Of a stretch of 64,000 bases of DNA, positions 43,977 to 54,460 are shown piece by piece. Position 1 is the stretch's first letter. Each line of letters begins with the position of its first letter. The notes under the pieces were generated by a model. It was not told the origin of the DNA. It worked only from the letters and a program-made list of their open reading frames with translations, and made no database searches. The position numbers were made by a program, and so were the translations under genes. The DNA comes from Eurosta solidaginis (lineage: Eukaryota; Arthropoda; Insecta; Diptera; Tephritidae): NCBI RefSeq assembly GCF_040869045.1, contig NC_090320.1, positions 243,102,978 to 243,166,977 on the forward strand. Direction: 5' to 3'.

Positions 43977-44917
43977 TTTTTATACCCAGCTGTACTTGTA
44001 GACAGGGTATTATAACTTTGATTGGATAACGGTTTGTTATACAGGTATAAAGGAATCGAGATAGATATAGACTCCATATACTAAAATCATCAGTATCGAA
44101 AATAAATTTGATTGAGCCATGTCCGTTCGTCCGTCCGTTAACACGATAACTTGAGTAAATATCCAAATCACCAAATTTGATACACGGGCTTATCTGGACC
44201 CATTATAGATTGGTATTGAAAATGAGCGAAATCGGATGATAACCACGCCCACTTTTTATATATATAACATTTTGGAAAACACAAAAAACCTGATTATTTA
44301 GTAAATAATACGTCTAGAATGTTGAAATTTGACGTGTGGACTGATATTGAGACTTTAGATAAAAATATGAAAAAATTGTTTAAAATGGGCGTGGCACCGC
44401 CCACTTGTGATAAAATCAGTTTTACAAATATTATTAAGTATAAATCAAAAATAGTTATACCTATCGTAACAGAATTCGACAGAGAGGTTGCCTTTACTAT
44501 AAGGAATGTTTTGAAGAAAAATTAACGAAATCGGTTAAGGACCACGCCCACTTTTATATAAAAGATTTTTGACGAAAATAAAAAGCTATATCTTAGCAAA
44601 AAAGAGCTTTGTATCGATAGAATTTTACTTTTTAAATTGAATTACAACATTAAATTGGAAAACACTAAAATATTTGAAAATGGGTGTGGCACCGCCCCTT
44701 TTATGACTAAGCAATTTTCTATGTTTCGGAGCCATAACTCGAAGAAAAATTAACGGATCGTAACAAAATTGTCTACACATATTTTCCTTATAGCAGAAAA
44801 TATTTGTAGTAAAAATGGACGGGGTGGCCGCCGTGGTGTGATGGTAGCGTGCTCCGCCCACCACGAAGACCCTGGGTTCACGCCACGGTCAAGGCTACAT
44901 CAAAATTATAGAAACAA

Positions 44918-45063
44918 GTGTTCAAGCGAGCGATTAGCGCACGCACCTTTTATTGAATTTGTACCCTGTGAATTAATAACCCTAATCACCACACCACGGT
45001 AACACACCCAAACTTTAAATGCGTGGTTGGCAACGCGTGCGCTACTCGCTCGCCTGAACGAGC
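44918..45063. repeat. Small inverted-repeat element (146 bp)
   Basis: GTTCAAGCGAGCGATTAGCG at 44919 is mirrored by CGCTACTCGCTCGCCTGAAC ending at 45061, giving ~26-bp imperfect terminal inverted repeats with GCGCACGC inside. Length and structure suit a MITE or a hairpin. No target duplication is evident. Confidence 0.6.
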
Positions 45064-45141
45064 ATCAGCTGTCAGTCATGTTGACATTTTTATATTATAT
45101 CTTTTTTCTTACATATAAATTGAATTCGATTCGGGTTGTTA

Positions 45142-45408
45142 CATGGTTCAATTATGTACAGGTTGGCTTATCTCATCAGCTGATTTTATTTATGTCATTG
45201 CATGGTCGAAGGGATTGTCAAAAGGAGATGGCAAACTCAAAATGAAACCAACACATTGGCAACATTTTACGTACACATACAAAAACTGCTAAGTTTTATG
45301 TTTCCATTCCATACCATTCGCACCAACAAAAATACACAGATTTTGATAATTTGAACAGACATATTTTGTTGCTTTACAGATGAGCCAACCTGTATATAGT
45401 TGAACCAT
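45142..45408. mobile_element. MITE, 267 bp, 9-bp target duplication (second copy)
   Basis: Same family as 29671-29931. GGGTTGTTA lies on both sides (45133-45141 and 45409-45417). Ends CATGGTTCAATTATG and ATAGTTGAACCAT. Here the subterminal TACAGGTTGGCT / AGCCAACCTGTA arms are complete; the other copy has lost part of both. Noncoding. Confidence 0.85.
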
Positions 45409-45417
45409 GGGTTGTTA

Positions 45418-45783
45418 ATCCTCCCGGTTCGCCAAAAAGAACAAAACCCGCCTGTTTGAATTAAAATCCGATTTTTCTATCAATTATATTTATAAAGTTT
45501 AATAAACCGAGCTTGAAGTTTGTAGTTTAAATACGCGCCTTTTTTTCATCAACTTTGTGAAAGTTAATAAGAACGCCGTGCGAAATAACCCTAACTAGTG
45601 GACATCAGCGTACTGCAGACATCTACGGAAGAAAAACAGTTCACACAAGTTGTGCAAGAAATTTGATTGCGTTCCACGCTTTTCCGGAAGCCCCGAGCGC
45701 CACCCTCGTCACCGTCGTCAACATCACCAGCATTGCCGTCCGAGCGAGCATTCCCGGTAGCTACAGCAAAGGAGCTGTAGAAC
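45418..45783. other. Unassigned segment inside the SINE
   Basis: No gene recognised. The short frame near 45591-45785 (minus) is acidic/Gly-rich, and its plus counterpart (45663-45884) runs into SINE sequence. GAACAAG at 45780 resembles GAAACAAG at 44910, perhaps a target duplication bounding the whole insertion 44918-45783. Confidence 0.4.
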
Positions 45784-46149
45784 AAGTTTTTTCAATTAGA
45801 AGAAAATTTTTCGAAGCGGGGTCGCCCCTCGGCAGTGTTGACAATCACTCCGAGTGTATTTCTGCCATGAAAAGCTCTCAGTGAAAACTCATCTGCCTTG
45901 CAGATGGCGTTCGAAGTCGGCATAAAACAAGTAGGTCCCGTTCCGCCAATTTGTAGGAAAAATTAACAGGAGAACGACGCAAATAGGAAGAGAAGCTCGG
46001 CCTTAAATCTCTTCGGAGGTTATCGCGCCTTTCAGTTATTTTAATTTTTTATTTTAATAATGGATAGGAGCGGTTAAAGACCACGGCAACTTAGATATAA
46101 AACAAGTTTAAAAGGGTCGTAGACTAGAATAATAAGCTATAACTTAGTA

Positions 46150-48036
46150 AAAACAAGTAAGGAAGGTTAAGTTCGGGTGTAACCGAACATTACATACTCA
46201 GTTGAGAGCTATGGTGACAACATAAGGGAAAATAACCATGTAGGGAAATGAACCGAGGGAAACCCTGGAATGTGTTTGTATGACATGTATATAAAATGAA
46301 AGGCATTAAAGAGTATTTTATGAGGGAGTGGGCCAAAGTTCTATAGGTGGACGCCATTTAGGGATATAGCCATAAAGGTGGATCAGGTTGACTCTAGAAT
46401 GCGTTTGTACGATATGGGTATCAAATGAAAGGTGTTAATGAGTATTTTGAAAGGGAGTAACCCTTAGTTCCATAGGTGGACGCCGTTTCGAGATATTGCC
46501 ATAAAGGTGGACCAGGGGTGACTCTAGAATTTGTTTGTACAATATGGGTATCAAAAGAAAGGTGTTAATGAGTATTTTAAAAGGGAGTAATCCTTAGTTC
46601 CATAAGTGGACGCCGTTTCGAGATATCGCCATAAAGGTGGACCAGGGGTGACCCTAAAATGTGTTTGTACGATATGGGTATCAAATTAAAGGTATTAATG
46701 AGGACCAGGGTGACACAGAACATCATCTGTTGGATACCGCTAATTTATTTATATATGTAATACCTGCCAAGATTTTAAGGGTTTTTTATTTCGCCCTGCG
46801 GAACTTTTTCATTTTCTTCTACTTAATATGGTAGGTGTCACAACCATTTTATAAAGTTTTTTCTAAAGTTATATTTCGTGTCAATAAACCAATCCAATTA
46901 CCTCACCATGTTTCATCCCTTCTTTCGTATTTGGTATAGAATTATGGCATTTTTTTCATTTTTCGTAATTTTCGATATCGAAAAAGTGGGCGGGTCATTG
47001 TCGGATTTCGTTCATTTTTCATACCAAAATAAAGTGAGTTCAAGTAAGTACGTAAACTAAGTTCATTAAAGATATGTCGATTTTTGCTCAAGTTATCGTG
47101 TTAACGGCCATGCGGAAAGACAGACGAACGACTGTGTATAAAAACTGGGAGTGGCATAAACCGATTTCGCCCGTTTTCACAGAAAACAGTTAACATCATA
47201 AAATCTATGCCCCTACCAAATTTCAAAAGGATTGGTTAATTTTTGTTCGACTTATGGCGTTAAAAGTATCCTAGACAAATTAAATGAAAAAGGGCGGAGC
47301 CACGCCCATTTTGAAATTTTCTTTTATTTTTGTATTTTGTTGCACCATGTCATTACTGGAGTTGAATGTTGACATAATTTACTTATATACTGTAAAGATA
47401 TTAAATTTTTTGTTAAAATTTTACTTTAAAAAAAATTTTTTTTAAAAGTGGGCGTGGTCCTTCTCCGATTTTGCTAATTTTTATTAGGCGTACATATAGT
47501 AATAGGAGTAACGTTCCTGCCAAATTTCATCATGATATCTTCAACGACTGACAAATTACAGCTTGCAAAAATTATAAATTACCTTCTTTTAAAAGTGGGC
47601 GGTGCCACGCCCATTGTCCAAAATTTTACTAATTTTCTATTCTGCGTCATAAATTCAACTCATCTACCAAGTTTCGTCGCTTTATCTGGCTTTGGTAATG
47701 AATTATCGCACTTTTTCGGTTTTACGAAATTTTCGATATCGAAAAAGTGGGCGTGGTTATAGTCCGATATCGTTCATTTTAAATAGCGATCTGAGATGAG
47801 TGCTCAGGAACCTACGTACCAAATTTCATCAAGTTACCTCAAAATTTACTCAAGTTATCGTGTTAACGGACGGACGGACGGACGGACGGACATGGCTCAA
47901 TCAAATTTTTTTTCGATCCTGATTATTTTGATATATGGAAGTCTATATCTATCTCGATTCCTTTATATATGTACAACCAACCGTTATCCAATCAAACTTA
48001 ATATACTCTGTGAGCTCTGCTCAACTGAGTATAAAA
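46150..48036 (+). repeat. Family A repeat, copy A4, inserted in family B
   Basis: From AACAAGTAAGGAAGGTTAAG to GAGCTCTGCTCAACTGAGTA. It contains about four 130-bp units (46280-46700), then the alternating CCACGCCC modules, and GGACGGACGGACGGACGGAC at 47870-47889. Flanking family B sequence resumes on the far side, so this is a genuine insertion. Confidence 0.88.
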
Positions 48037-48218
48037 AGGTTTGAATCAAAGATATTTCACTTATCAAGTGATATTGTAAAGGGACATGTGGAGACATTTA
48101 TTTTAAACGGGTGGTATTATGTAGAAAAGTAATTTATCGCAAATGAAATGTGCAATTGAAGTTCACGCTATATAGTATATAATGTTCGGTTACACCCGAA
48201 CTTAGACACCTTTCTTGT

Positions 48219-48775
48219 TAAATATATTTCGTATCATAATTCAATCACTAGTGGTTTGTTTTCCAATAATGACAGAGCTCTGACACTCCCAAATTGAAAA
48301 ATCTGAACGGGTTGCTTTTACGAAGTAAGGAAAACGGGGAATAATACAACCCACTTCAGTGAAAATTGTAGTAGAAAAGTACCTTTGGTAGTACATTAGT
48401 ACCCTGCAAAAACGCTTCACGTCATTTGACTAGTCATTGTGACTTTCTGCAGCGGTTATATTCATAGTCACGTTTGCATGGGCGTGATGAACTTTTGTGA
48501 CCAAATTTTCCGTTTCGTTTCCACTTATAGGATGTGAGCATAGCACTGTTCTGCTCACACACGGCACAATGCTCGTCAAATGGCGCTCATTTCTTCAGTC
48601 ATTTCACTCTACATTTTCGAGTTTTTTGACAATAAAGTTTACTGCGATTTTACCATTTATATAACCGCCATATAACTTGAATTTTACCTGCCGATTTACT
48701 ACACCTGAAGCAGCCATATGAATAAAATATGAACCAACAAAATTGAATTTTCAATAATTATTATTTTCAATATTA
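48219..48775. other. No feature recognised
   Basis: About 550 bp, AT-rich, without an open frame of note or a repeat shared elsewhere in the window. It might be relatively unique sequence. Confidence 0.5.
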
Positions 48776-49231
48776 TTAAATATGTACATGAAATTGGAAC
48801 TTAATTTAATACAGTTCATATAAAAAGGAAGTAAGTACTTTAATAATAAATAAACTCGCTTAATTGGTTTTTGTTTTCCAATTGAAATCTTTTCTAAGCG
48901 AGCAGAAAATAATTTTAAGCTTTAGAAAAAACTCCAATTATTTGAATAATCTACAACTTAAAGCTTAGTAGAAATTCAGATTAGGTTTACTCCTTTTTCA
49001 GATCAAGAATATTTAATTCAAGCAATAATTCTGCAACTCTTAGCAGGATTATTGATTGGTTTCAAGTCTAATTCCGACAGCAATAGGATCACGTCATACC
49101 TTATTATATTAATTGGTTTTTGTTTTCCAATTGAAATCTTTTTAAAGCGAGCAGAAAATAATTTTAAGCTTTAGAAAAAACTCCAATTATTTGAATAATC
49201 TACAACTTAAAGCTTAGTAGAAATTCAGATT
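48776..49231. repeat. Repeat D: two tandem units, ~250-bp period
   Basis: 48858-48982 and 49108-49232 are near-identical (TTGGTTTTTGTTTTCCAATT start, CTTAGTAGAAATTCAGATTA end). A third, diverged unit is at 50500-50702. The first unit continues AGGTTTACTCCTTTTTCAGA, the empty-site equivalent of the RTE insertion in the second. Confidence 0.85.
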
Positions 49232-50368
49232 ACTTACTTACTTACTTACTTAATTGGCGCTTAACCGTCTAAACAGTTATGGCCGTCCAACAAGGCGCGC
49301 CAGTCGCTCCTTCGCTCCGCCAACCGGCGCCAATTGGTCACACCAAGGGAGTTTAAATCGTTTTCCACCTGGTCCTTCCAACGGAGTGGGGGCCGCCCTC
49401 TACCTCTGCTTCCATAGGCGGGTTCCGATAGAAACACTTTCTTGGCCGGAGCATCATCTTTCATTCGCATAACATGGCCTAGCCAGCGCAGCCGCTGCGT
49501 TTTAATTCGCTGGACTATGTTGATGTCTGCGTATAGCTCGTACAGCTCATCATTAAATCTTCTTCGGTACTCGCCAACGCGTAGAGGTCCATAAATCTTT
49601 CGAAGAACTTTTCTCTCGAACACTCCCAAAGCCGCTTCATCTGCTGTTGTCATGGTCCATGCTTCTGCCCCATATAGCAGGACGGGTACGATAAGTGACT
49701 TGTAGAGTATGATTTTCGTTCGCCGAGAGAGGACTTTACTTTTCAATTGCCTACCTAGTCCAAAGTAGCATTTATTGGCAAGATTGATTCTTCGCTGGAT
49801 TTCAGTGCTGATGTTGTTGCTAATGTTGATGCTGGTTCCCAAATAAACGAAGTCTTTTACTATTTCGAAATTATGGCTGCCAACAGTAGCGTGGTTGCCA
49901 AGGCGCCTATGCGCTGACTCTTTGCTCGATGACAGCAGGTACTTCGTTTTGTCCTCATTCACCATCAAACCCATCTTTACCGCTTCTTTTTCCAGCTTGG
50001 AGTAAGCAGAACTAACAGCGCGGGTGTTTAGGCCGATGATATCAATGTCATCAGCATATGCCAGTAATTGCACGCTTTTATAGTATATTGTTCCAGTGCG
50101 GTTAAGTTCTGCAGCTAGTATAATTTTCTCCAGCATCAAATTAAAGAAATCGCACGATAGGGGGTCACCCTGTCTGAAACCTCGTTTAGTTTCGAACGGC
50201 TCGGAGAGGTCCTTCCCAATTCCGACTGAGCTGATGGTGTTGCTCAACGTCATTTTGCACAGCCGTATAAGTTTTGCGGGGAAACCAAATTCAGACATAG
50301 CGGCATATAGGCAGCTCCTTTTCGTGCTGTCGAAGGCGGCTTTAAAGTCGACGAAGAGGTGATTTGTG
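49232..50368 (-). mobile_element. RTE-like retrotransposon, RT C-terminal half with catalytic motifs
   Basis: A 345-codon minus frame (50298-49261), extended upstream to about 50368, gives the RT palm and thumb: DFKAAFDS (motif A, 50349-50326), RGFRQGDPLSCDFF (motif B, about 50190-50150), LLAYADDIDIIG (motif C, about 50070-50035), FVYLGTSINISNNIS, GAEAWTM, LRWLGHVMRMKDDAPAKKVF, and SLGVTNWRRLAERRSDWRAL at the end. All catalytic Asp are present. The 3' end TTAAGCGCCAATTAAGTAAG is followed by (ACTT)n. TCAGATT flanks both sides (49225-49231, 50369-50375). 5'-truncated, so inactive, but the least damaged RT in the window. Drives reverse transcription at a nicked target in this family. Confidence 0.88.
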
Positions 50369-50702
50369 TCAGATTGGGTTTACTCTTTTTTCAGATCAAG
50401 AATATTCAAAGGTGTCGTGGAATCCGATTGCTGTCGTAATTGATGAACTTAAAAATGTACGACTAGTAATTGAGTCAGACTTATTATTGTTCTAAATCTA
50501 ATCATTCAAGCAATAATTCTCCAACCCTTAGCAGGAGTATTGATTGGTTTTAAATCTAATTCCGGCAGCAATTGTATCACGACATCCCTTATTATATATG
50601 CACATGAAATTGCAACTTAAATTAATACAGTTGATATAAAGAAAAGAAAGTACTTTAATAATAACATAAACTCTCTTAATTTTTGGTTTTCCAATTGAAA
50701 TC
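50369..50702. repeat. Repeat D, remainder and third unit
   Basis: 50369-50420 completes the unit split by the RTE (GGTTTACTCTTTTTTCAGAT). 50421-50490 is unassigned. 50500-50702 matches 49008-49090 and 48780-48895 (CAAGCAATAATTCT, GTACTTTAATAATAA, CCAATTGAAATCTTTTC) and ends at the Atg18-like fragment. Confidence 0.75.
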
Positions 50703-51390
50703 TTTTCCTGTGCAAGCACATCGCTAACCTGTGTTGGCAAAATATATGATTATACTGTCTTCGATAGATAGTCGGGCGAGCCGCTACTCGGCGAAGTAGA
50801 GATGACCGTTGTGTCGGTGGCTGCAGTTACAACAGCAGTTTCTAACTTAGCACCATCCATACAGTGTGATGAATGATTCACTGCCTTTTCCAATTGCTTG
50901 GAGCCAGCAATTTTTGCTGTTTGTAAAGCTTTAGCTGTAATGCAAATATATAGATGGGTTAAAGTGGTTTTCGTATGTTATTCAACAACTCACCCTATAC
51001 CATCATCACAGCCTTCTCATCGATTTTGAATATGTGTACTGTTTCAGTATTCAGACCCAGTTCGTTTGGTGCAATATTTTCGATTTGATGAATATGTATA
51101 CTATCCGTTAGGCAGACAATTAGGTGCGTTCGATTCATTCATATACTGTGGGTATTTGAGCCGTAGACGAAATGGCAGATATTTTGATTCTTTTTGAAGT
51201 GTAACATTTGTAAAAAGTTGGGTTTCTCTGCTGTTCCATCACCACTAGAGAGCTATTGAAGAAACGCTCGACCAAGATAATATGTTGCGATTTACGCGCA
51301 TAGATTTCTTCCACCTTGTCACAGTTATTGATGGAGAAAATGCGAAAGCCATATTTACCATCCTATACCGAAATGGAACTGTGGAGGAAG
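50703..51390 (-). pseudogene. Atg18/WIPI-like (PROPPIN) gene fragment
   Basis: Minus strand from about 51385: KYGFRIFSINNCDKVEEIYA, then ILVERFFNSSLVVM, LHFKKNQNICHF, HSIHVNRTHLIVCLTDSIHI and NTETVHIFKIDEKAV. These are blocks of WD-repeat PROPPINs (IVERLFSSSLV, FKKG, LNR.RLIVCLE, NTETVHIFKL), which bind phosphoinositides in autophagy. Several blades between SIHIHQIEN and NTETVHIF are deleted. A 59-66 bp intron-like gap (about 50935-51000) with GT...AG precedes another exon ending LPTQVSDVLAQEK, a known WIPI block. A stop (TAA) precedes it and frameshifts occur upstream, so it is a pseudogene; the intron argues against retroposition. Confidence 0.75.
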
Positions 51391-52229
51391 AAACATTTTA
51401 TAAAATTTAATAAAATCAAAAAATGATTGTTGTGCTAAAATGGGGTAAAGCCGTGGTTACTCACGAACGTACGTAGAAAAAACGTGTCAGCTGACACGAC
51501 CTATCTTATGAGTGTGCAATGTAAACGAAAACTCACCGACGTGCAACGCCCGTACGTACGTAGCCCGGAACGTAGAAATCAAAACAAGTTTGATTTTTTC
51601 CGTAAGAACGTGTCAGCTGATCGCTCTCTCACTAGACAGAGTTGCCTAGTAAACTTTTGTGCGCTAATTTTTGACCGTTTGCAATTTTATGCAAAAACGC
51701 CTAATTAAAGTTTGAAAAATTGTGAAAATAATTCGAAATAATTATGTAAAAGTGCTGATTATAAATATTTAATCTATTTATACTTATTTAATAGTATTCC
51801 GGCCTTTTACAATATCAAAAATTAAATTGGAAAAAGTTGATGTTTCCATAAGCATACATGCAAAATGGTCAATGGCAACAGTGCTTATCTGTAAACAATA
51901 CACACACAAATATCTTATGTACATGTACACAGACGCACACATTGATTCCTACGGGCTTGAGAGTTCGGTCAAACGTGCTTCGTACGACAAACGTCCTTAT
52001 GTACGGCACACGTCGGTGGGTAACTGCCGCATAACGTATTGTATATTAAAGTATAGCGAAGTCTCAGCGGCTTTGTCCTGGTCAAAACTGAGTTTGAATA
52101 GGTTTTATTCTTCATTCTTAGAAACATGTATGAAGGTACCTGGTAAGATAATAAAAATCCTCAACGCTTTTTTTTGCAATAACTTAAAAAAACTCATATT
52201 CAAACTTCTGCTTAACTTCTACATATCAA
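51391..52229. repeat. Inverted-repeat element with CGTACGTACG-type ends, plus flanks
   Basis: CACCGACGTG...CCCGTACGTACGTAG at 51533-51560 is mirrored imperfectly by CGTACGACAAACGTCC and TACGGCACACGTCGGTGG at 51982-52019. The self-complementary AACGTGTCAGCTGACACG sits at 51481-51498, and AACGTGTCAGCTGA recurs at 51607-51620. Probably a decayed TIR element about 0.5-0.6 kb long. The 178-codon frame at 51827-52363 shows no motif and crosses into the RT remnant. Confidence 0.5.
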
Positions 52230-53270
52230 TAGCTACCTTTACCACCAGGAGTCACTATTGCTTCTACGCCTATGCTATTGTTTCCTACATCGATGAGCTT
52301 TGTAATAAAAAAAAAACAGTTGTCTCTCCAATCTCTCCAGTTTTGTCGCCTCGTGAAACCTGATATTGTCACCAACCAAATCATCGGTGACCTTATTTAA
52401 AACATGGCCGCGCGAAATGTCGACCATATGACATTACCCTACCGACTGTCTTACACCTTAAAATTTTGGGTGTGACTTTCGATCAGGATCTACATCTTGG
52501 AGAGCATGCACTAGTAATTGTAGCGAAAATCCAGAGCTGTAACAAATATTTAATATAATTCGATAAATCGGCAGTACTTGGGGTAAATATAAATAGACGT
52601 TTGCATGGTACGCGTCCCCGATATGGTCGCCAAGCCTAAAGGTTACTCACTGGAAGAAAATACAGGCCTGCCAAAATGCTGCCCCCAAAACCGCTACGGG
52701 CTGCCTTCTTATGTCCTCGGAACACCACTTGCACAATGAAGCGCGAAAACTCCCAATAAGGGAAAGAAATGAAATGCTAACCAAACAGTTTCTGTAGAAT
52801 ACCCAGAAACCTGGGCATCCCAAGAGAAATCTGATTGTTGATCCAACACCGCTTAGGGGCTTAAAGAGTAATCTCCGTAAGCATTATGAGGAAATACGAC
52901 ACCTGAGAACTCAGCCGTATGAAGCAAAAAACACAAGCAGGTCCTCAGTGAACTCCACAAACAGGCGTCGTACTTTTATGCTAGGAATTGCCCGGTGAAT
53001 CCAGTACCCAAAACTTGAGGAAGAGGACCAAATACTCCCCAGGGAAAAGCGAGTCACTCTAGCTCAACTTCGTTCTGGATAATGTAACAGGTTAAACTCT
53101 TACCTATCCAGAATCAACCCCGACATACAAAATGTATGCCCCGCTTGCAATGTGTCCCCACATGACACCAACCATCTCTTTAATTGTAATGTGGAACCAA
53201 CGCCTCTAACACCCCTTTCATTATGCTCCACCCCTGTTGAAACAGCTGATCAGTTTAACGCCTTACAGGT
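52230..53270 (+). pseudogene. Jockey-like RT remnant (fourth copy)
   Basis: From about 52240 (CACCAGGAGTCACTATTGCT) the sequence aligns with the YADD-to-3'-end part of the copies at 7390, 23850 and 61630. The motif itself has become SYIDELC-like in one frame. Landmarks: TTTTGGGTGTGACTTTCGAT (52462), TCAACCCCGACATACAAAAT (53114) and CATGACACCAACCATCTCTT (53162). It ends near 53245 without the (CAA)n tail. More diverged than the other copies. It separates the Atg18 fragment from the CCT-eta fragment. Confidence 0.8.
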
Positions 53271-53359
53271 CGTTGGCAAAAGAAACGGCATATACGACCA
53301 GAAGGCACTCGAAGACGATGCCTCAAAACTACAACCAAAAGCAATAATTATCATTTCAC

Positions 53360-54460
53360 TGACACAAATTTTATAGTTTTTTCTTCAATTTAAGATTAGA
53401 AATTTTTTTCAATTTGTATTTTGACTTACCAGCAACAACAGAATCATGTTTAATTGTACGCCGCACAATCATTATAGGATGATGTAACGAAGCTCAGTTT
53501 CTTCCAAAAATTGTTCGGCACCGCCACGTAAAAGCAATGTACATGTTCTAGCATTAACGCAACCTTTAAATAATTATAAACTATAAAAATGAAATTAATG
53601 TCAAACCCACTATCAAACCTTGGAAAATGTTGAAACGCTCACCACCAACCTGACGTTCTTCAAAGTAATCACATTGACCCAAAACACTTGAATTAATATC
53701 ATTAGCTGTAGTCATAACAGCACCACCACAAGCTTTCATTCTACGTTTCCAATCTTCTGGTACATGAACAGCACAGAACATATCACGATCTGCAAAATAC
53801 TGTGTAGCAACATCAATTGGTAGTTTAGAAAACACAACATTGGCGCCTTACTTAGCTAGTTTATTGTACAGTAGACGCCATTCAGCATCAACAATTTTCT
53901 GATACTCTTGGACATTGGAGGACGTTGCTGTCGCAGAGCATTTTTCCCATAAAGCACTTTGTTGTTCCTTTGATTGGCGCTTCGACATGTACAGCCGTGT
54001 CATATTTTATCATGGATAATTGTAATGCTTTACGTATAGCTTTAATGATGATACCTGCATGCACGCCTTCCTCAACATATGGCTTAACTTGTTTTAAGAT
54101 TTCACATGCTTAAAATACTACTGAAGTGGTGCCATCGCCGACCTGATGAGAGAAACATTTTTATTCTACACATTCTAATATAACGAAAAACTTACCTCAG
54201 CATTTTGATATTTGGCGATGTCTCCTAGAGTTTTACGGCTGGATTCACAATATCCAATAGTTTCATAATGGTTGCCCCATCATTTGAAATTGTGGCCTTA
54301 CCACTGGAATCAACAATATGCTTGTCAATACTACGTGAACCCAATATAGTGCGTACAGCGTCCACAATTGAATGCGAGGCATTGATGTTGGATATGAGTT
54401 GAGGTATACCTTGAGAGCTATCGGTACCCAAACATTTTTTACACAAATACTCTTGTACCC
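53360..54460 (-). pseudogene. CCT7: CCT chaperonin subunit eta (CCT7) gene fragment with introns
   Basis: Minus strand: [20 protein letters not shown] (54430-54370), [19 protein letters not shown], then a 53-bp GT...AG intron (54195-54143). Next come VGDGTTSVV, LKQVKPYVEEGVHAGIIIKA, then after a deletion of roughly 160 residues [38 protein letters not shown] and [10 protein letters not shown] 55-bp intron (53618-53564) then leads to [20 protein letters not shown] and a donor at 53429. These are diagnostic blocks of the eta subunit of the cytosolic TRiC/CCT folding complex. Reading frame is preserved across both introns, so the copy derives from genomic DNA. An in-frame TAA (about 54113), frameshifts and missing equatorial/intermediate segments make it nonfunctional. 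The C-terminus is absent. Confidence 0.88.

Larger units (their letters stand above)
44823..46060 (+). mobile_element. tRNA-derived SINE, split by inserted MITEs
   Basis: The head (44823-44895) looks tRNA-derived: GTGGTGTGATGGTAGCG as an A-box-like segment and CTGGGTTCACGCC as a B-box-like segment. The body resumes at about 45784 (TTTTTTCAATTAGAAGAAAA, then CTCGGCAGTGTTGACAATCA, TCTGCCATGAAAAGCTCTCA, TTCGGAGGTTATCGCGCC), a sequence I associate with an abundant tephritid SINE-like repeat. The ~870 bp in between is foreign. AATGGA-like words flank head and tail (about 44813 and 46055), a possible target duplication. Pol III transcription is expected only for intact copies. Confidence 0.7.
43977..48218. 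repeat. Family B repeat, full-length but twice interrupted (B1)
   Basis: It begins TATACCCAGCTGTACTTGTA and ends GTTCGGTTACACCCGAACTT AGACACCTTTCTTG. Both ends resemble those of family A (TATACTCAGCTG and GGTTACACCCGAACTTAGCC). Family B parts are 43977-44822, 46061-46149 and 48037-48218. A SINE (44823-46060) and a family A copy (46150-48036) interrupt it. Modules GTGGCACCGCCCACTTG (44390) and GACCACGCCCACTTTTATAT (44541) recur. No coding sequence. Confidence 0.82.

Noticed and set aside
44823..44895. Possible functional tRNA gene
   Set aside because: Only A- and B-box-like words are visible; no closed acceptor stem or clear anticodon arm, and it is joined to a SINE body.
51827..52363. 178-codon plus frame
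   Set aside because: Crosses from an inverted-repeat element into a jockey-like RT remnant, with no motif.
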